64,000 nt of DNA from Treponema vincentii (GTDB lineage Bacteria; Spirochaetota; Spirochaetia; Treponematales; Treponemataceae), in the NCBI RefSeq assembly GCF_018336815.1, contig NZ_CP050497.1, positions 1,364,001-1,428,000 of the forward strand, read 5' to 3'. Shown one piece after another: positions 1 through 8,736 of the stretch. The translations under genes were made by a program, and so were the position numbers. The notes under the pieces are model-generated. The model was not told where the DNA came from and did not search any database. It saw nothing but the letters and a program-made list of their open reading frames with translations. Within the stretch, counting starts at the first letter, position 1. The number at the start of each line of letters is the position of its first letter.

Positions 1-2
1 CT

Positions 3-494
3 CCGGTGAACGACATGAGTACGCCGGAACATGCGGAAATTACCAAGATTCTCAATAAGACTATTAAAAAGATAACCGAAGATACTGCATCGCTCAACTT
101 CAATACGGCAATCAGCCAGATGATGATTTTTGTCAATACACTTGGAAAATATCAAACTGTACCCCGCTTTGCATGGGAGGCATTTGTCAAGCTGCTTGCG
201 CCCTACGCACCGCACCTTGCCGAAGAGCTGTGGGAGAAGTTAGGCCATACGGAAACAATTGCATATACGCAGTGGCCGATGTTTGTCGAAAAGTTTTGCA
301 TCGATTCCGAATGTACGATTGTCGTGCAGATTAACGGAAAGGTACGCGATAAATTTCAAGCCGCCGTCGATTTGCCTAAGGAAGAGCTTGAAGCACTCGC
401 TCTAAAAACAGATGGTGCGCAGCGCTTCCTCAGCGATAAACAGCCTAAAAAGGTTATCGTGGTTCAGAATAAGCTTGTAAATATCGTCGTCTAA
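3..494 (+). CDS. leuS: Leucyl-tRNA synthetase, C-terminal part (partial, enters from the left edge)
   Basis: This is the last ~163 residues of leucyl-tRNA synthetase, which charges tRNA-Leu in the cytoplasm. The visible part is the C-terminal helical anticodon-binding domain (FAWEAFVKLLAPYAPHLAEE, with LWEKLG following), then the small terminal domain with the family pattern VVQINGKVRDK near residue 105. The catalytic HIGH and KMSKS motifs would lie to the left of the window. The frame is open to base 3, so the gene starts outside. The TAA stop (492-494) lies only 3 bp before the first inverted end of the downstream hairpin array, so that array could be transcribed as the leuS 3' UTR. Identity is secure from the conserved C-terminal blocks. 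Confidence 0.95.
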   Translation, partial: PVNDMSTPEHAEITKILNKTIKKITEDTASLNFNTAISQMMIFVNTLGKYQTVPRFAWEAFVKLLAPYAPHLAEELWEKLGHTETIAYTQWPMFVEKFCIDSECTIVVQINGKVRDKFQAAVDLPKEELEALALKTDGAQRFLSDKQPKKVIVVQNKLVNIVV

Positions 495-497
495 TAA

Positions 498-1097
498 CCT
501 TTTGAAATATACGGAGCATCTACTTCGTTGCTGCGCAAAAATAAATGCTCAACGTATCAGAACCGCCACGGATGGCGGGGGAGTAAATCAGTAACGCGTT
601 TAGACGTAAGGCTAAACTCGTAGCCACAGAATGTACAGGACGTACATTCTGTGGCGTGTCTCCGCTTTATTTTTGCTCGCGCCTCGTATCTGCGCCGTCT
701 ATTTCAAAAGGCTTACGGCAAATGGTGTTTCAGAACCGACATGGACGTCGGTGGTTTTATACAGTAGCGAGATTTGGGCTATGCACAAATCTCGTCGTTA
801 AAAAGCGTACAGGGACGTACGCTTTTTAACAGTCTATTTCAAAAGGCTAACGGAAGGGGTGTATACCGCGTGCGGCTTCTGAAAATGCTCAACGTATCAG
901 AACGCCCAAGGACGGGCGTAGTTCCAAGCAGAAGCAAGTTTGCTCCTGCAAACTTGTAGCCTAAAAATGAACAAGGATGTTCATTTTTGGGTGAGGATGT
1001 CCGTGGTTCCGTGCAGTAGCGACGTTTTTGCACAGCAAAAACTCGCGTCCAGAAGTGTACACGGATGTACACTTCCGGACAGGGTATTTTCAAAAGG
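498..1097 (+). repeat. Tandem array of GGA-loop hairpin modules (noncoding; candidate CsrB-like RNA)
   Basis: This gap between leuS and the convergent lipoprotein gene holds no convincing gene. It begins with CCTTTTGAAATA (498-509), and the inverse TATTTCAAAAGG recurs at 700-711 and 835-846, with TATTTTCAAAAGG at 1085-1097, so it reads as end-to-end copies of one element. Each unit holds H1 (563-578, 735-752, 903-918), H2 (598-617, 768-794, 935-956, 1024-1042) and H3 (623-655, 797-830, 960-991, 1047-1080). H3 stems are 13-14 bp and differ in sequence, but all keep a GTAC or GAAC core around loops AGGAC, AGGGAC, AAGGAT and ACGGAT. H1 loops are ACGGAT, ATGGAC and AAGGAC. All GGA loops are on the plus strand, the same direction as leuS. 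The CsrA reading is inference. Confidence 0.8.
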
Positions 1098-1143
1098 CTA
1101 ACGGAAAGGCTGGGGATGTCTCAAAAGTTGATCACTTTTTCGC

Positions 1144-1259
1144 CATCCCCTTGCATCCCAATAATACACTTCCACGTACATTCGTGTGTTCTCTACCGAT
1201 GCACGTCCCCATGTACATCGGTAGAGGACAAGTTTTGCCCCAAAAGCGGCAAGGGGATG
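1144..1259 (-). repeat. Single hairpin element in minus orientation
   Basis: An 11-bp inverted repeat (CATCCCCTTGC at 1144-1154, inverse at 1249-1259) encloses one more H3-type hairpin. Its 14-nt arms are at 1191-1204 and 1213-1226, with one mismatch and an 8-nt loop that reads ATGGGGAC on the minus strand. The arms are related to those at 4073 and 13582 (CTCTACCGATG versus CTCAACCGATG). It lies just past the stop of the minus-strand lipoprotein gene, so it would be read as that gene's 3' UTR. Confidence 0.6.
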
Positions 1260-1320
1260 CTTCCATTATCTACTTTGTCTGATGTTTTTACTCATTTTCC
1301 GGAAAAATCATATTCATCTG

Positions 1321-3901
1321 CTATTCATTTTTTGTCGTGTAGCTGATGGTAATGGTGCCGCCTTCGGCATAATCGGAATCTACGCGGATCCAACACCTGT
1401 TACTACCCTTGTCGTCCTCAAAGGTTCTCTTCCCGATTTTCCACTCATCTACGATCTTGCCTACAGGAAGGTCTTTGGCTTCAATGCTGATTTGCGTTCT
1501 TTCTTTCACCTCTGCATCGTTAGAAAGCGTTTGTCCCTGTCCGTACTGCTGCCATATTCTCACCGTCATCTTTGCTTCATTAAAGCTCAGGGTAAACTTC
1601 TGCGTGGCCTTTGTCGTATAGCTGATGGTAATGACACCGCTTTCGGCATAATCAGGACTCACGCAGAACCAGTGCCGGTTTCCACCCCAATTACCCTCAT
1701 CCTCAAAGGTTCTCTTCCCGATTTCCCACGTATTTACGATCTGTCCTATCGGAAGGTCTTTTGCTTCAATGATGATACCGGTCATTTCTTCCACCTCTGT
1801 ACCTTTTGAAAGCGTTTGAGCCTGCCCGTGCTGCTGCGGTATTTCCACCGTCATCTTTGACTCGTCAAAGGTAAGGGTAAACTTCTTAGCGGCCTTTGTC
1901 GTGTAGCTGATGCTAATGGTGTCGCCCTCGGCATAGTTTGAACCTACGTGGAACCCCCACCGGTTTCCGTTCCATTCAGCCTTATCCTCAAATGTTCTCT
2001 TTCCGATTTTCCACGTATCTACGATCTGCCCTGCCGGAAGGTTTTTGGCTTCAATACGGACTTCCGTTCCTTCTTCTACCTGTGCACCGTTTGAAAGGGA
2101 TTGCTGTGATCCGTCCTGCTGCGGTATTTCCACCGTCATCTTTGCTTCATTGAAGCTCAGGGTAAACTTCTGCGCGGGCTTTGTCGTGTAGTCGATGGTA
2201 ATGGTGCCGCTCTCGGCATCGGCGGACTGCACATTATACCAACACTGGTTCTTATCACTGGAAGTGACGGTGCTCTTTCCGATTTTCCACTCATCTACGA
2301 TCTGATCTGTCAGGTTTTTAGCTTCTATACTGAGTCCTGTTCTTTCTTCTACCTGTGCACCGTTTGAAAGCCTTTGTCCCTGTCCGTACTGTTGCGGTAT
2401 TGTTACCGTCATCTTGGCTTCGTCAAATTTCAGGGTAAACTTCTGCGCGGGCTTTGTCGTATAGCTGATGGTAATGACACCGCTTTCGGCATCGGTGGAC
2501 TTCACAATAGCCCAACATTCGTCCTTATGCTCGGGAGGAAAGGTACGCTTGCCGATAGTCCACATATCTACGATATGACCTACCGGAATGTCAGTGGCTT
2601 TAATACTGATTCTCGTTCCTTCTTCCACCTGTGTACCGCTTGAAAGTATTTGCCACGGCCCATCTTCCTTACGCTCTCGCACCGTTATCTTTGTTTTGTC
2701 AAAGTTGAGGGTAAACTTCTTTGCGGCCTTTGTCGTATAGCTGATGGCAATAATACCGCTTTCGGCATCCTCGGCCATTACGGTATACTTACAGTCATTT
2801 GAATCAGCTGAAATGTTCCGTTTCCCGATTTTCCAAGTATCTACAATTTCCCCTGTAGGAAGATTTTGAGTTGCAATGTTCAATTTCATCCCAACCGTCA
2901 GCTCACTGCCGTCTCTAACGATACCGCCCTCGTTGGTAAATACTTTCACCTTTTCCTTATCAAAGGCAATTATCAATTTGTCACTTTTGACAGTATATGC
3001 AAGCGCTACACGATTACTGCTGTCAGCATCAACTTTGCGTACGGTATGGATAAGCTCAGACCCCTCTGCCGGAACGATTGTATTTCCTACTTTCCATGCC
3101 TGTACGGGAGTGCCGACGGGAAGCCCAATCGCAGTCAGTCGCAGCCGTGTGTGTTCTTGAACTGTCGAACCGCTCGTGAGAGTATTCCATGTTCCTGCTT
3201 GCTCCGCTTCAACCTTTACCTGTGCAGCATCGAAATTTATTTTGAGATTGACGATCTTTCTTTCAGTGTAATAAATTGTTACGATATTATTATCGTTAGC
3301 ATCGGCTTTGCGCACGATATAGGTAAGTTCATGCCCTTCTGCCGGGATGTTTGTCTTTCCGACCGTCCATGATTGTACGGTACTGTCGGCTGGAAGCCCT
3401 ATCGCAGTCAATCGTAGCTGAGTGTTGTCGACTATTTCCGATCCGGAACTCAGCGGTTTCCAAGCACCTGTAGTAAGCGCTTCCACCGTAACCTTTGCCG
3501 TATCAAAATGTACTCTTAACAATGCAGCTTTATTTTTAAGGGTATAGGTGATGTGTGTTTTACCGTTGCTGTCGGCATCTTCTTTAACGATAGTATGGTT
3601 GAATGTTTCCGTTGCTGAGGCAACCGTTTTTCCGTTAATTTTCCATTCTTCAAGTGTCTTATCGGATGGTATGTTTTTTGCTCGTATTTTTAATTCGGCA
3701 CCGATTTGGATTTGATCCCCGTTTTTTACGAGCGTTAACGTATCGTTGTTTTTTACTTCAACTTGTATAGTAGCTTCATCAAAATGCAGTTCAGTTACGG
3801 GGGGGGGGGGTATCCGATAACTTGGGGCATCCGGTAAATAGTACCGGTAGCACAGCCACTAATCCTAATACGAAAAAGCTTGTTAATCGTTTTTGTTTCA
3901 T
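1321..3901 (-). CDS. Phase-variable lipoprotein with nine ~75-95-residue InlB-B-like repeats (frame OFF in this sequence)
   Basis: The true start is the ATG at 3901, with GGAG 7 bases upstream. It encodes a lipoprotein signal (MKQKRLTSFFVLGLVAVLPV then LFTGC, Cys25). After SDT the frame enters a run of 12 C (12 G on plus, 3799-3810) and stops two codons later. Eleven C would join it to the long downstream frame, open to 1321, giving about 859 residues. That frame holds nine tandem repeats of pattern KFTLxFDxxKMTV...VEEGTxISIEAKxLP.GxIVDxWKIGKRTF...ESGxITISYTTK, resembling divergent InlB B-repeat (beta-grasp) modules. The last five repeats are most alike. A surface-exposed adhesin or antigen is likely, by inference. 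Repeat content and lipobox are seen directly. Confidence 0.8.
3799..3810 (-). repeat. 12-G homopolymer (phase-variation tract)
   Basis: Twelve consecutive G on plus (C on minus) lie about 90 bp inside the lipoprotein gene, right after codons for the mature N-terminus. Reading on minus, ACC CCC CCC CCC CGT AAC TGA gives a stop. The repeat frame is restored with 8, 11 or 14 C. Long poly-G tracts are the known slippage substrate for phase variation in treponemes (for example upstream of tpr genes in T. pallidum). Confidence 0.85.
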
Positions 3902-3932
3902 AGTGATCTCCATTGCGAATATTTTTTATTTC

Positions 3933-4353
3933 TGTGCGAAATTTTGCTTAAAATTTCGCACATTTTTCCGGCAAAAGGGTAAACGCATCAGGTAGAGTAG
4001 ATAAAAACCGCAGAAAAATTGAGACTGTGAGACCATTTGAACCATCTTCAACTGTTGTACATCCGTGTACCTCTCAACCGATGTACGTCCATATACATCG
4101 GTTGAGGACAAGTTTTGTTCCAAAACTTGTTTCTGACCTATCCCACGCCCATCCTTGGGCGCATTGATGGCGAGTTTTGTGCGTGCACAAAACATCGCTG
4201 CACTGACAGGAAGTCAGTGGTTCCAAACAGTATCGAGTTTTTCATCAGAAAAACTCGAAGCTAAACAATGTACAAGGACGTATATTGTTTACCGTGCCTG
4301 CGGGTGTTTTTTGTGCGCTCCTAGCATCTACGCCGCCTCTTTTCAAAAGGCTT
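3933..4353. repeat. Hairpin element with two divergent GGA modules
   Basis: The left edge has a 13-bp hairpin (3933-3962, core GCGAAATTTT) and the boundary word GGGTAAACGCATCA (3977-3990). A minus-oriented module follows: H3 at 4073-4106 (loop TATGGACG on minus), a short GTAC-ACGGAT-GTAC at 4057-4070, H2 at 4108-4130 and H1 at 4146-4161 (loop AAGGAT). A plus-oriented module comes next: H2-like palindrome 4174-4193, H1 4201-4219 (7 bp, loop AGGAA), H2 4233-4258 and H3 4262-4291 (12 bp with one G-U, loop AAGGAC). The tail ends in CAAAAGGCTTACGG. About 235 bp are nearly identical to the element at 13.5 kb. One module points at the lipoprotein start, the other toward the ATPase gene. Confidence 0.75.
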
Positions 4354-4527
4354 ACGGTAGACTGTTGCCCTGACAAAAGTATCTGCAGTTTGGAAAGAGA
4401 TTTTTTATACAGTGGTAACTCGGTTCTACAGCTCGACATAGGGATTATTATAGAAGCAAAAACGGGAAAATGCAAGGGATTTACCTTCAGCTAGACCATC
4501 TGCAACGTCTTCGTATATACCGCACTT

Positions 4528-4641
4528 ATTCGGTTTAATAATGCAATAAAAATACATTTATTCGGTCGAAAAAACGCATATGTGTACCATATATTCAGTC
4601 GAAAAACGCAGATATCTATTGAATATTCGGTCGAAAAACGC
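4528..4641 (+). promoter_or_regulatory. Four iterons upstream of the ATPase gene (probable operator)
   Basis: ATTCGGTCGAAAAACGC or a close variant starts at 4528 (degenerate after ATTCGG), 4560, 4593 and 4625, at 32, 33 and 32 bp spacing. This is about three helical turns, so the copies face the same side of the DNA. The last copy ends 28 bp before the ATG at 4669. The gaps between copies are unrelated AT-rich sequence. The arrangement suits a repeat-binding regulator, possibly the ATPase itself. The repeats are seen; the function is inferred. Too few and too short for a CRISPR array. Confidence 0.6.
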
Positions 4642-4668
4642 TATCTTTGACTGAGAGGCGCCGTATTT

Positions 4669-6249
4669 ATGGAACGTACGATATTACATCAACTAATCAA
4701 CTGGAAGAATAAGAAAAACCGTAAACCCCTGCTGATGACCGGTGTCCGGCAGTGCGGTAAAACGTACCTTATCCGTGAATTCGGTAAAAGGGCATTTGAA
4801 GAAACGGCATACTTTAATTTTGATGGAAATATGGGCTTACAGTCAATCTTTGATTTCGATTTTAATGTTGAAAGAATCATCGATGAGCTTGGAACCGCCG
4901 TGTACGGACATAAAATTCTCCCCGAAAAAACACTGATCATCTTCGATGAGATTCAAGATTGTCCGCGGGCAATACAGACGCTTAAATACTTTTACGAGGA
5001 AAAGCCGGAGCTGCACATTATAGCAGCGGGTTCGCTGCTGGGAGTCGCGCTGCGTAAAGAAGGGATATCGTTTCCGGTAGGTAAGGTCGACCGGCTTGAA
5101 ATGTATCCGATGAGTTTTGAAGAATTTGTCATTGCAGACGGCGGGTCGAAATATATAGACGGTATCGGAAAATATGAGCTTGACTGTGAGCTGCCTGCAC
5201 TTTATACGGTTCCGATGGAAAAATATCTGAAAAACTACTACATCGTCGGCGGAATGCCGGAAGCCGTGCAAACGTGGATTGACACGCATGATTACCGTCA
5301 AGTAGAAGAAATACAAGAACAAATTTTAAAAGGCTATGCGGAAGATTTCGGCAAGCATACGACCGCAGAAACGGCAACAAAAATACGGCTTATTTGGGAG
5401 GCGATTCCTTCGCAAATAGCGCGGGATAACAACAAGTTCATTTTTTCCCGCGTAAAAAAAAGCGCGCGCTCAAAAGACCTTGAAGACGCACTTGAATGGT
5501 TGGTAAACGCAGGCATTGCCTATAAACTGAATATGACGCCAACGCCGGAACTCCCCTTATCGGGAATGGCGGATAACACCTATTTTAAGGTATATATGGC
5601 CGATGTCGGATTACTCCGTAAAAAATCGAACATCCATTTTAAAACCATTCTTGAAGGAGATTCCGCTTATATACATTTCAAAGGTGCACTGACCGAAAAC
5701 TACTGCCTTACTCAGCTAAAGTGTCTGGGCATAGAAAGTTATTTTTGGCGGACAAAGGCTGATGCGGAACTTGATTTCTTAACCGATTATGCAGGCGCCG
5801 TCGTCCCTATTGAAGTAAAGTCTGCGGATAATACCAAAGCAAAAAGCCTCCAGCTGTTTTGTTCCCGATACGAACCTAAGACAGCGATTAAAACGTCTCT
5901 TAAAAATGTGGGTAGTAATGTGATTGGCTCTACCCGTGTGTGGAGCCTTCCGCTGTATACCTTATTCCGTATCAAGGACTATCTAACGCATGAATCGCCG
6001 CCGGTACAGCCGCTGGAAACTCTGCAGAAATGTAATCAATATACTCCAACACGGCAGCATCGGGATATTAACCCCTCCGCACGAATAAAAAAGGGGAACC
6101 GCCGCATTCGGCAGTTCCCCGTGTACCCTTATCGGAAAAGGGTTAGATTAGTGCAAATTGATATAGAATGTTTTTCCAACAATTTGATGAGCCTTATTTG
6201 TCGCTTTTACCTGCAAGGTAATTTTTTGCGGAATATGCTCCTGCGTTGA
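4669..6249 (+). CDS. AAA ATPase with DUF4143 domain, read-through C-terminus
   Basis: The N-terminus has an AAA_14-type ATPase: Walker A near residue 25 (GVRQCGKT), Walker B near 90 (LIIFDEIQD) and the GSLLGVAL sensor segment near 120. A DUF4143 domain follows, with a PD-(D/E)XK-like stretch near 365-385 (AELDFL...VPIEVKSAD). Members of this family are common, often horizontally moved, and poorly understood. The family normally ends after a motif like LPLYTLFRIKDYL, here near residue 435. In this copy no stop follows, and ~85 unrelated residues run on through the terminator at 6083-6120 and ~100 bp into the convergent lipoprotein gene. The stop was probably lost by mutation or truncation. The start ATG is well placed after the iterons, but no strong ribosome site is visible. 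Confidence 0.75.
   Translation: MERTILHQLINWKNKKNRKPLLMTGVRQCGKTYLIREFGKRAFEETAYFNFDGNMGLQSIFDFDFNVERIIDELGTAVYGHKILPEKTLIIFDEIQDCPRAIQTLKYFYEEKPELHIIAAGSLLGVALRKEGISFPVGKVDRLEMYPMSFEEFVIADGGSKYIDGIGKYELDCELPALYTVPMEKYLKNYYIVGGMPEAVQTWIDTHDYRQVEEIQEQILKGYAEDFGKHTTAETATKIRLIWEAIPSQIARDNNKFIFSRVKKSARSKDLEDALEWLVNAGIAYKLNMTPTPELPLSGMADNTYFKVYMADVGLLRKKSNIHFKTILEGDSAYIHFKGALTENYCLTQLKCLGIESYFWRTKADAELDFLTDYAGAVVPIEVKSADNTKAKSLQLFCSRYEPKTAIKTSLKNVGSNVIGSTRVWSLPLYTLFRIKDYLTHESPPVQPLETLQKCNQYTPTRQHRDINPSARIKKGNRRIRQFPVYPYRKRVRLVQIDIECFSNNLMSLICRFYLQGNFLRNMLLR
6083..6120 (-). terminator. Intrinsic terminator of the 6.1-8.2 kb lipoprotein gene
   Basis: GGGGAACCGCCG (6093-6104) pairs with CGGCAGTTCCCC (6109-6120) around CATT, with one mismatch. 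On the minus strand the stem is followed by TTTTTTATTC, a classic U-tract. It lies 28 bp past the stop of the minus-strand gene. Confidence 0.85.
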
Positions 6250-8154
6250 AAAGATACAGAATTTACCGGTAGGATCGCTGCTAAGGTCTTGCTTATTAAT
6301 ATATAAGCCGTTTCCAAGGTACAGCGTGCACTGCATATTGCTATACTCTTCCGTTGCAGGAATGGCAGGCGTTTTAAACGAAATTTTAACCCATGTGTAA
6401 TCACTTCCTGTTTTTTTAGGAATATCGACATTAAAACTTGCATCAGGAATTACAGGGGTCAACGGATTCAAAGAGGGACCTCCGTGCTCAAAAATAATAT
6501 TGCCTGCATCCATCTCTGTCAATGTTTCGAGATCCACGGTGCCGTTAAACGAGTGTCCGTATGATGCTGTAGCAATTATATTCTCGTATCCGTTATACGT
6601 TGTAAGCGGTGTCGGATTATATGGCGGAGCACTTGGAATTTTGCCCCATCCGGTGAATGCTACCGCTCCTCTTGTAAGATAATTACCTGTTGCGGTAGGA
6701 GGAAGAGGAGAAGGAGTCGAATCAATCGTCATTAACGATACCGCAGCTCCCGTATAGGAATGATACTCTGAATATGTACCCTGTATAGGTTTATTGGTCG
6801 GCTGACCGTTAAGAATAAGTTCCCCTCCGTTCAGATTATAGGTAATGCGATATCTGCTGATATGCGGACCCATCGTTCCGTCAAATAAAACACAATTCGG
6901 AGGAGTTGTACCGCCACTTGTTTCTCTTGTTACCCATGTCGGAGTTGCAGGGGCTTCTCCCAGATAGTTGTGCGCGCGTATTTCCACATCATATACTTTG
7001 CCGAGTTCAAGTTTGAGCGTACATTCTTCGCTCCCATATATGAGGTTTCCGGAATGGTATATATCTGATGTTACAAACTCTTCTAAGTTAGCAGGCGGCG
7101 TTGTATATGTTGACTTAAAGCCGTAAATAACGGGGGTACCTGCTGTAAGAGGATCGCCGCTATAGGGAGTAAGCCGCAGCTCATAGTTCGTTTCGTATTT
7201 ACCTTTATCCCATGTAAGTTTTGTGTAAAAATACCGACCCTCCGTATCTTCGCTGTTATTTACAAGATATGCCCGTAAATTGCTTGGAGGTTCCGGTTTT
7301 TTGTTGAGAGGATCGATTTCTCCAACATTTTCCACAAGATCATGTCCCGGATTTACAATAAGCACATCCCCCCATGAACCGATAATGGTATAATTGCCGG
7401 GTGTGCCCTTATAGAAAACCATACGATAGTCATAAACGCCGGCATTCAGCGTTACCGCAGGGCTTTTCTCATACGAGAAATCAAAGGTAACCGGAGTACC
7501 GCTATGGGTAATGCTCGATTCTGTTTTTACAGTATCAACAGTAGTGGGGGTTGACGCTCCTACCGGGGTATATTCAGTAATCAATTTTCCCGAATATGCA
7601 TTGTAAATTCCCATCTCATAATAGGTACAAAGAGAATCAGGATCTTTTACCGTCCCGCTTATTTTTACTGTTCCCGGTGTTGTAAGACCTTTGGTCGACA
7701 TCTTAAAAGTTGCTGTTCCGTTAGTTGTTGTCAAATCTATTGTGCAGTGTCCTACTAATACTTTTATGTTATCGGTGGCAGGGCCTTTATACGTAGTCAG
7801 AGTTAAATCCCATACGTATGCGCCAAGCGGCTTGGTAAAGGTGTAGGGACCGCTACCGGTAAGTGTAATGGTTTCGGATAAAGAATCTCCTGCATTTGAT
7901 GTTCCGGTAAGAATAAACGTAAGCCCCGATGTGCCAAGAGTGTAGGGATTATGCGGATAAATACTGCGGGAAGCAGGATTTTGTGCTTGCTGAATCATTT
8001 TAGCATAATTCGGCGGTATATCCGTAACGGAAAAAGTTACAGTGCTTTCAGCGTTGCCGTCTCCCGACATCCGTCCGACTAAATTATGCGAACATCCAAC
8101 AATGAACAATGTTAAAACTGCCAGTACAGCTACATATCTGTTTTTCAATCTCAT
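6148..8154 (-). CDS. Large lipoprotein with Fn3-like and InlB-like segments
   Basis: Start chosen at ATG 8154, preceded by AGGAGG at 5 bases. The protein is 668 aa. It opens with a lipoprotein signal (MRLKNRYVAVLAVLTLFIVGC, Cys21) and an SRSIYPHNPYTLG segment of a type common in Treponema exported proteins. A Fn3-like stretch lies around residue 300 (PSNLRAYLV...YTKLTWDKG...NYELRLTPY). It is followed by a Listeria-Bacteroides-repeat-like piece (RYRITYNLNGGE...AFTGWGKIP) near 440-530. It is probably anchored in the outer or inner membrane facing out, with adhesive or structural beta folds. I do not recognise a specific function. It has its own terminator downstream. Confidence 0.75.
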   Translation of the reverse strand: MRLKNRYVAVLAVLTLFIVGCSHNLVGRMSGDGNAESTVTFSVTDIPPNYAKMIQQAQNPASRSIYPHNPYTLGTSGLTFILTGTSNAGDSLSETITLTGSGPYTFTKPLGAYVWDLTLTTYKGPATDNIKVLVGHCTIDLTTTNGTATFKMSTKGLTTPGTVKISGTVKDPDSLCTYYEMGIYNAYSGKLITEYTPVGASTPTTVDTVKTESSITHSGTPVTFDFSYEKSPAVTLNAGVYDYRMVFYKGTPGNYTIIGSWGDVLIVNPGHDLVENVGEIDPLNKKPEPPSNLRAYLVNNSEDTEGRYFYTKLTWDKGKYETNYELRLTPYSGDPLTAGTPVIYGFKSTYTTPPANLEEFVTSDIYHSGNLIYGSEECTLKLELGKVYDVEIRAHNYLGEAPATPTWVTRETSGGTTPPNCVLFDGTMGPHISRYRITYNLNGGELILNGQPTNKPIQGTYSEYHSYTGAAVSLMTIDSTPSPLPPTATGNYLTRGAVAFTGWGKIPSAPPYNPTPLTTYNGYENIIATASYGHSFNGTVDLETLTEMDAGNIIFEHGGPSLNPLTPVIPDASFNVDIPKKTGSDYTWVKISFKTPAIPATEEYSNMQCTLYLGNGLYINKQDLSSDPTGKFCIFSTQEHIPQKITLQVKATNKAHQIVGKTFYINLH

Positions 8155-8235
8155 ACAAACCTCCTTATCAAGATTGAAAATAGGACATCTCAGCACAATG
8201 CTATTTTGCGAGATGTTCTTTCCTTATATAGGAAT

Positions 8236-8259
8236 CTCTAAAAACCTCAGCTTTTAGAG
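8236..8259. terminator. CTCTAAAA hairpin between two lipoprotein genes
   Basis: CTCTAAAA (8236-8243) pairs with TTTTAGAG (8252-8259). An overlapping alternative uses AACCTC/GAGGTT. It lies after the stop of the minus-strand gene at 8293 and before the next start. Similar short palindromes built on TCTAAAAACT occur at 15431 and 58608, so this may be a small repeat family used as terminators. Confidence 0.4.
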
Positions 8260-8292
8260 GTTTTCCTTAGATTTACATAATCAGACTGCCTT

Positions 8293-8736
8293 TCAGTCTG
8301 CTGCATACAAAACTAAAACGGCGGTATCGGAATAGACCTTTCCTTTATACATTACCGTCAGTGTTACATCATATATACGGCTTTGACCGTCTGTTTTGAG
8401 CACTGCTGCATGCAATTTAGTGTCCGGAATATACACATTCAGACGTATGCCCGACTGTGTTATATGTGACGTTTGCTTGCCGACATCGGTAATACTCCAT
8501 GTATAGCTTTCGCAGCCGAGGGGTGCAGTCAGTACGAGCGTATGCTCAATATCAACTTTATAGAGTTCTTGCAGCATCAGGCGGGCATTACCGGCGTCAA
8601 GAATATCTTGCGTAACGGCAGGTGTTTTTTCAAAATGTTTGTTGTAATCGTTGAGCACATCCTGAGGTGTTTTACAAGACAGAACAAAGAGAACAATACC
8701 GAGTACTGCTGCAAGAGAAATAGACCGTTGCATCAT
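8293..8736 (-). CDS. Small lipoprotein of unknown function
   Basis: 147 aa starting MMQRSISLAAVLGIVLFVLSC, a clear lipoprotein signal with Cys near position 21. The rest (VLNDYNKHFEKTPAVTQDI...LGCESYTWSITDVGKQ...VTLTVMYKGKVYSDTAVLVL) looks like a small Ig/PKD-like beta domain. It overlaps the stop of the preceding minus-strand gene by four bases (ATGA), with AGGAG upstream of the start, so the two are translationally coupled and probably act together at the envelope. No specific family recognised. Confidence 0.7.
   Translation of the reverse strand: MMQRSISLAAVLGIVLFVLSCKTPQDVLNDYNKHFEKTPAVTQDILDAGNARLMLQELYKVDIEHTLVLTAPLGCESYTWSITDVGKQTSHITQSGIRLNVYIPDTKLHAAVLKTDGQSRIYDVTLTVMYKGKVYSDTAVLVLYAAD

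Noticed and set aside
774-1346. Small open frames inside the hairpin array at 0.8-1.3 kb
   Set aside because: They cross the palindromes in several frames, lack ribosome sites and have no family resemblance.
4528-4641. CRISPR array
   Set aside because: Only four 17-bp units, one degenerate, with ~15-bp AT-rich gaps; repeats and spacers are too short and no cas gene is near.
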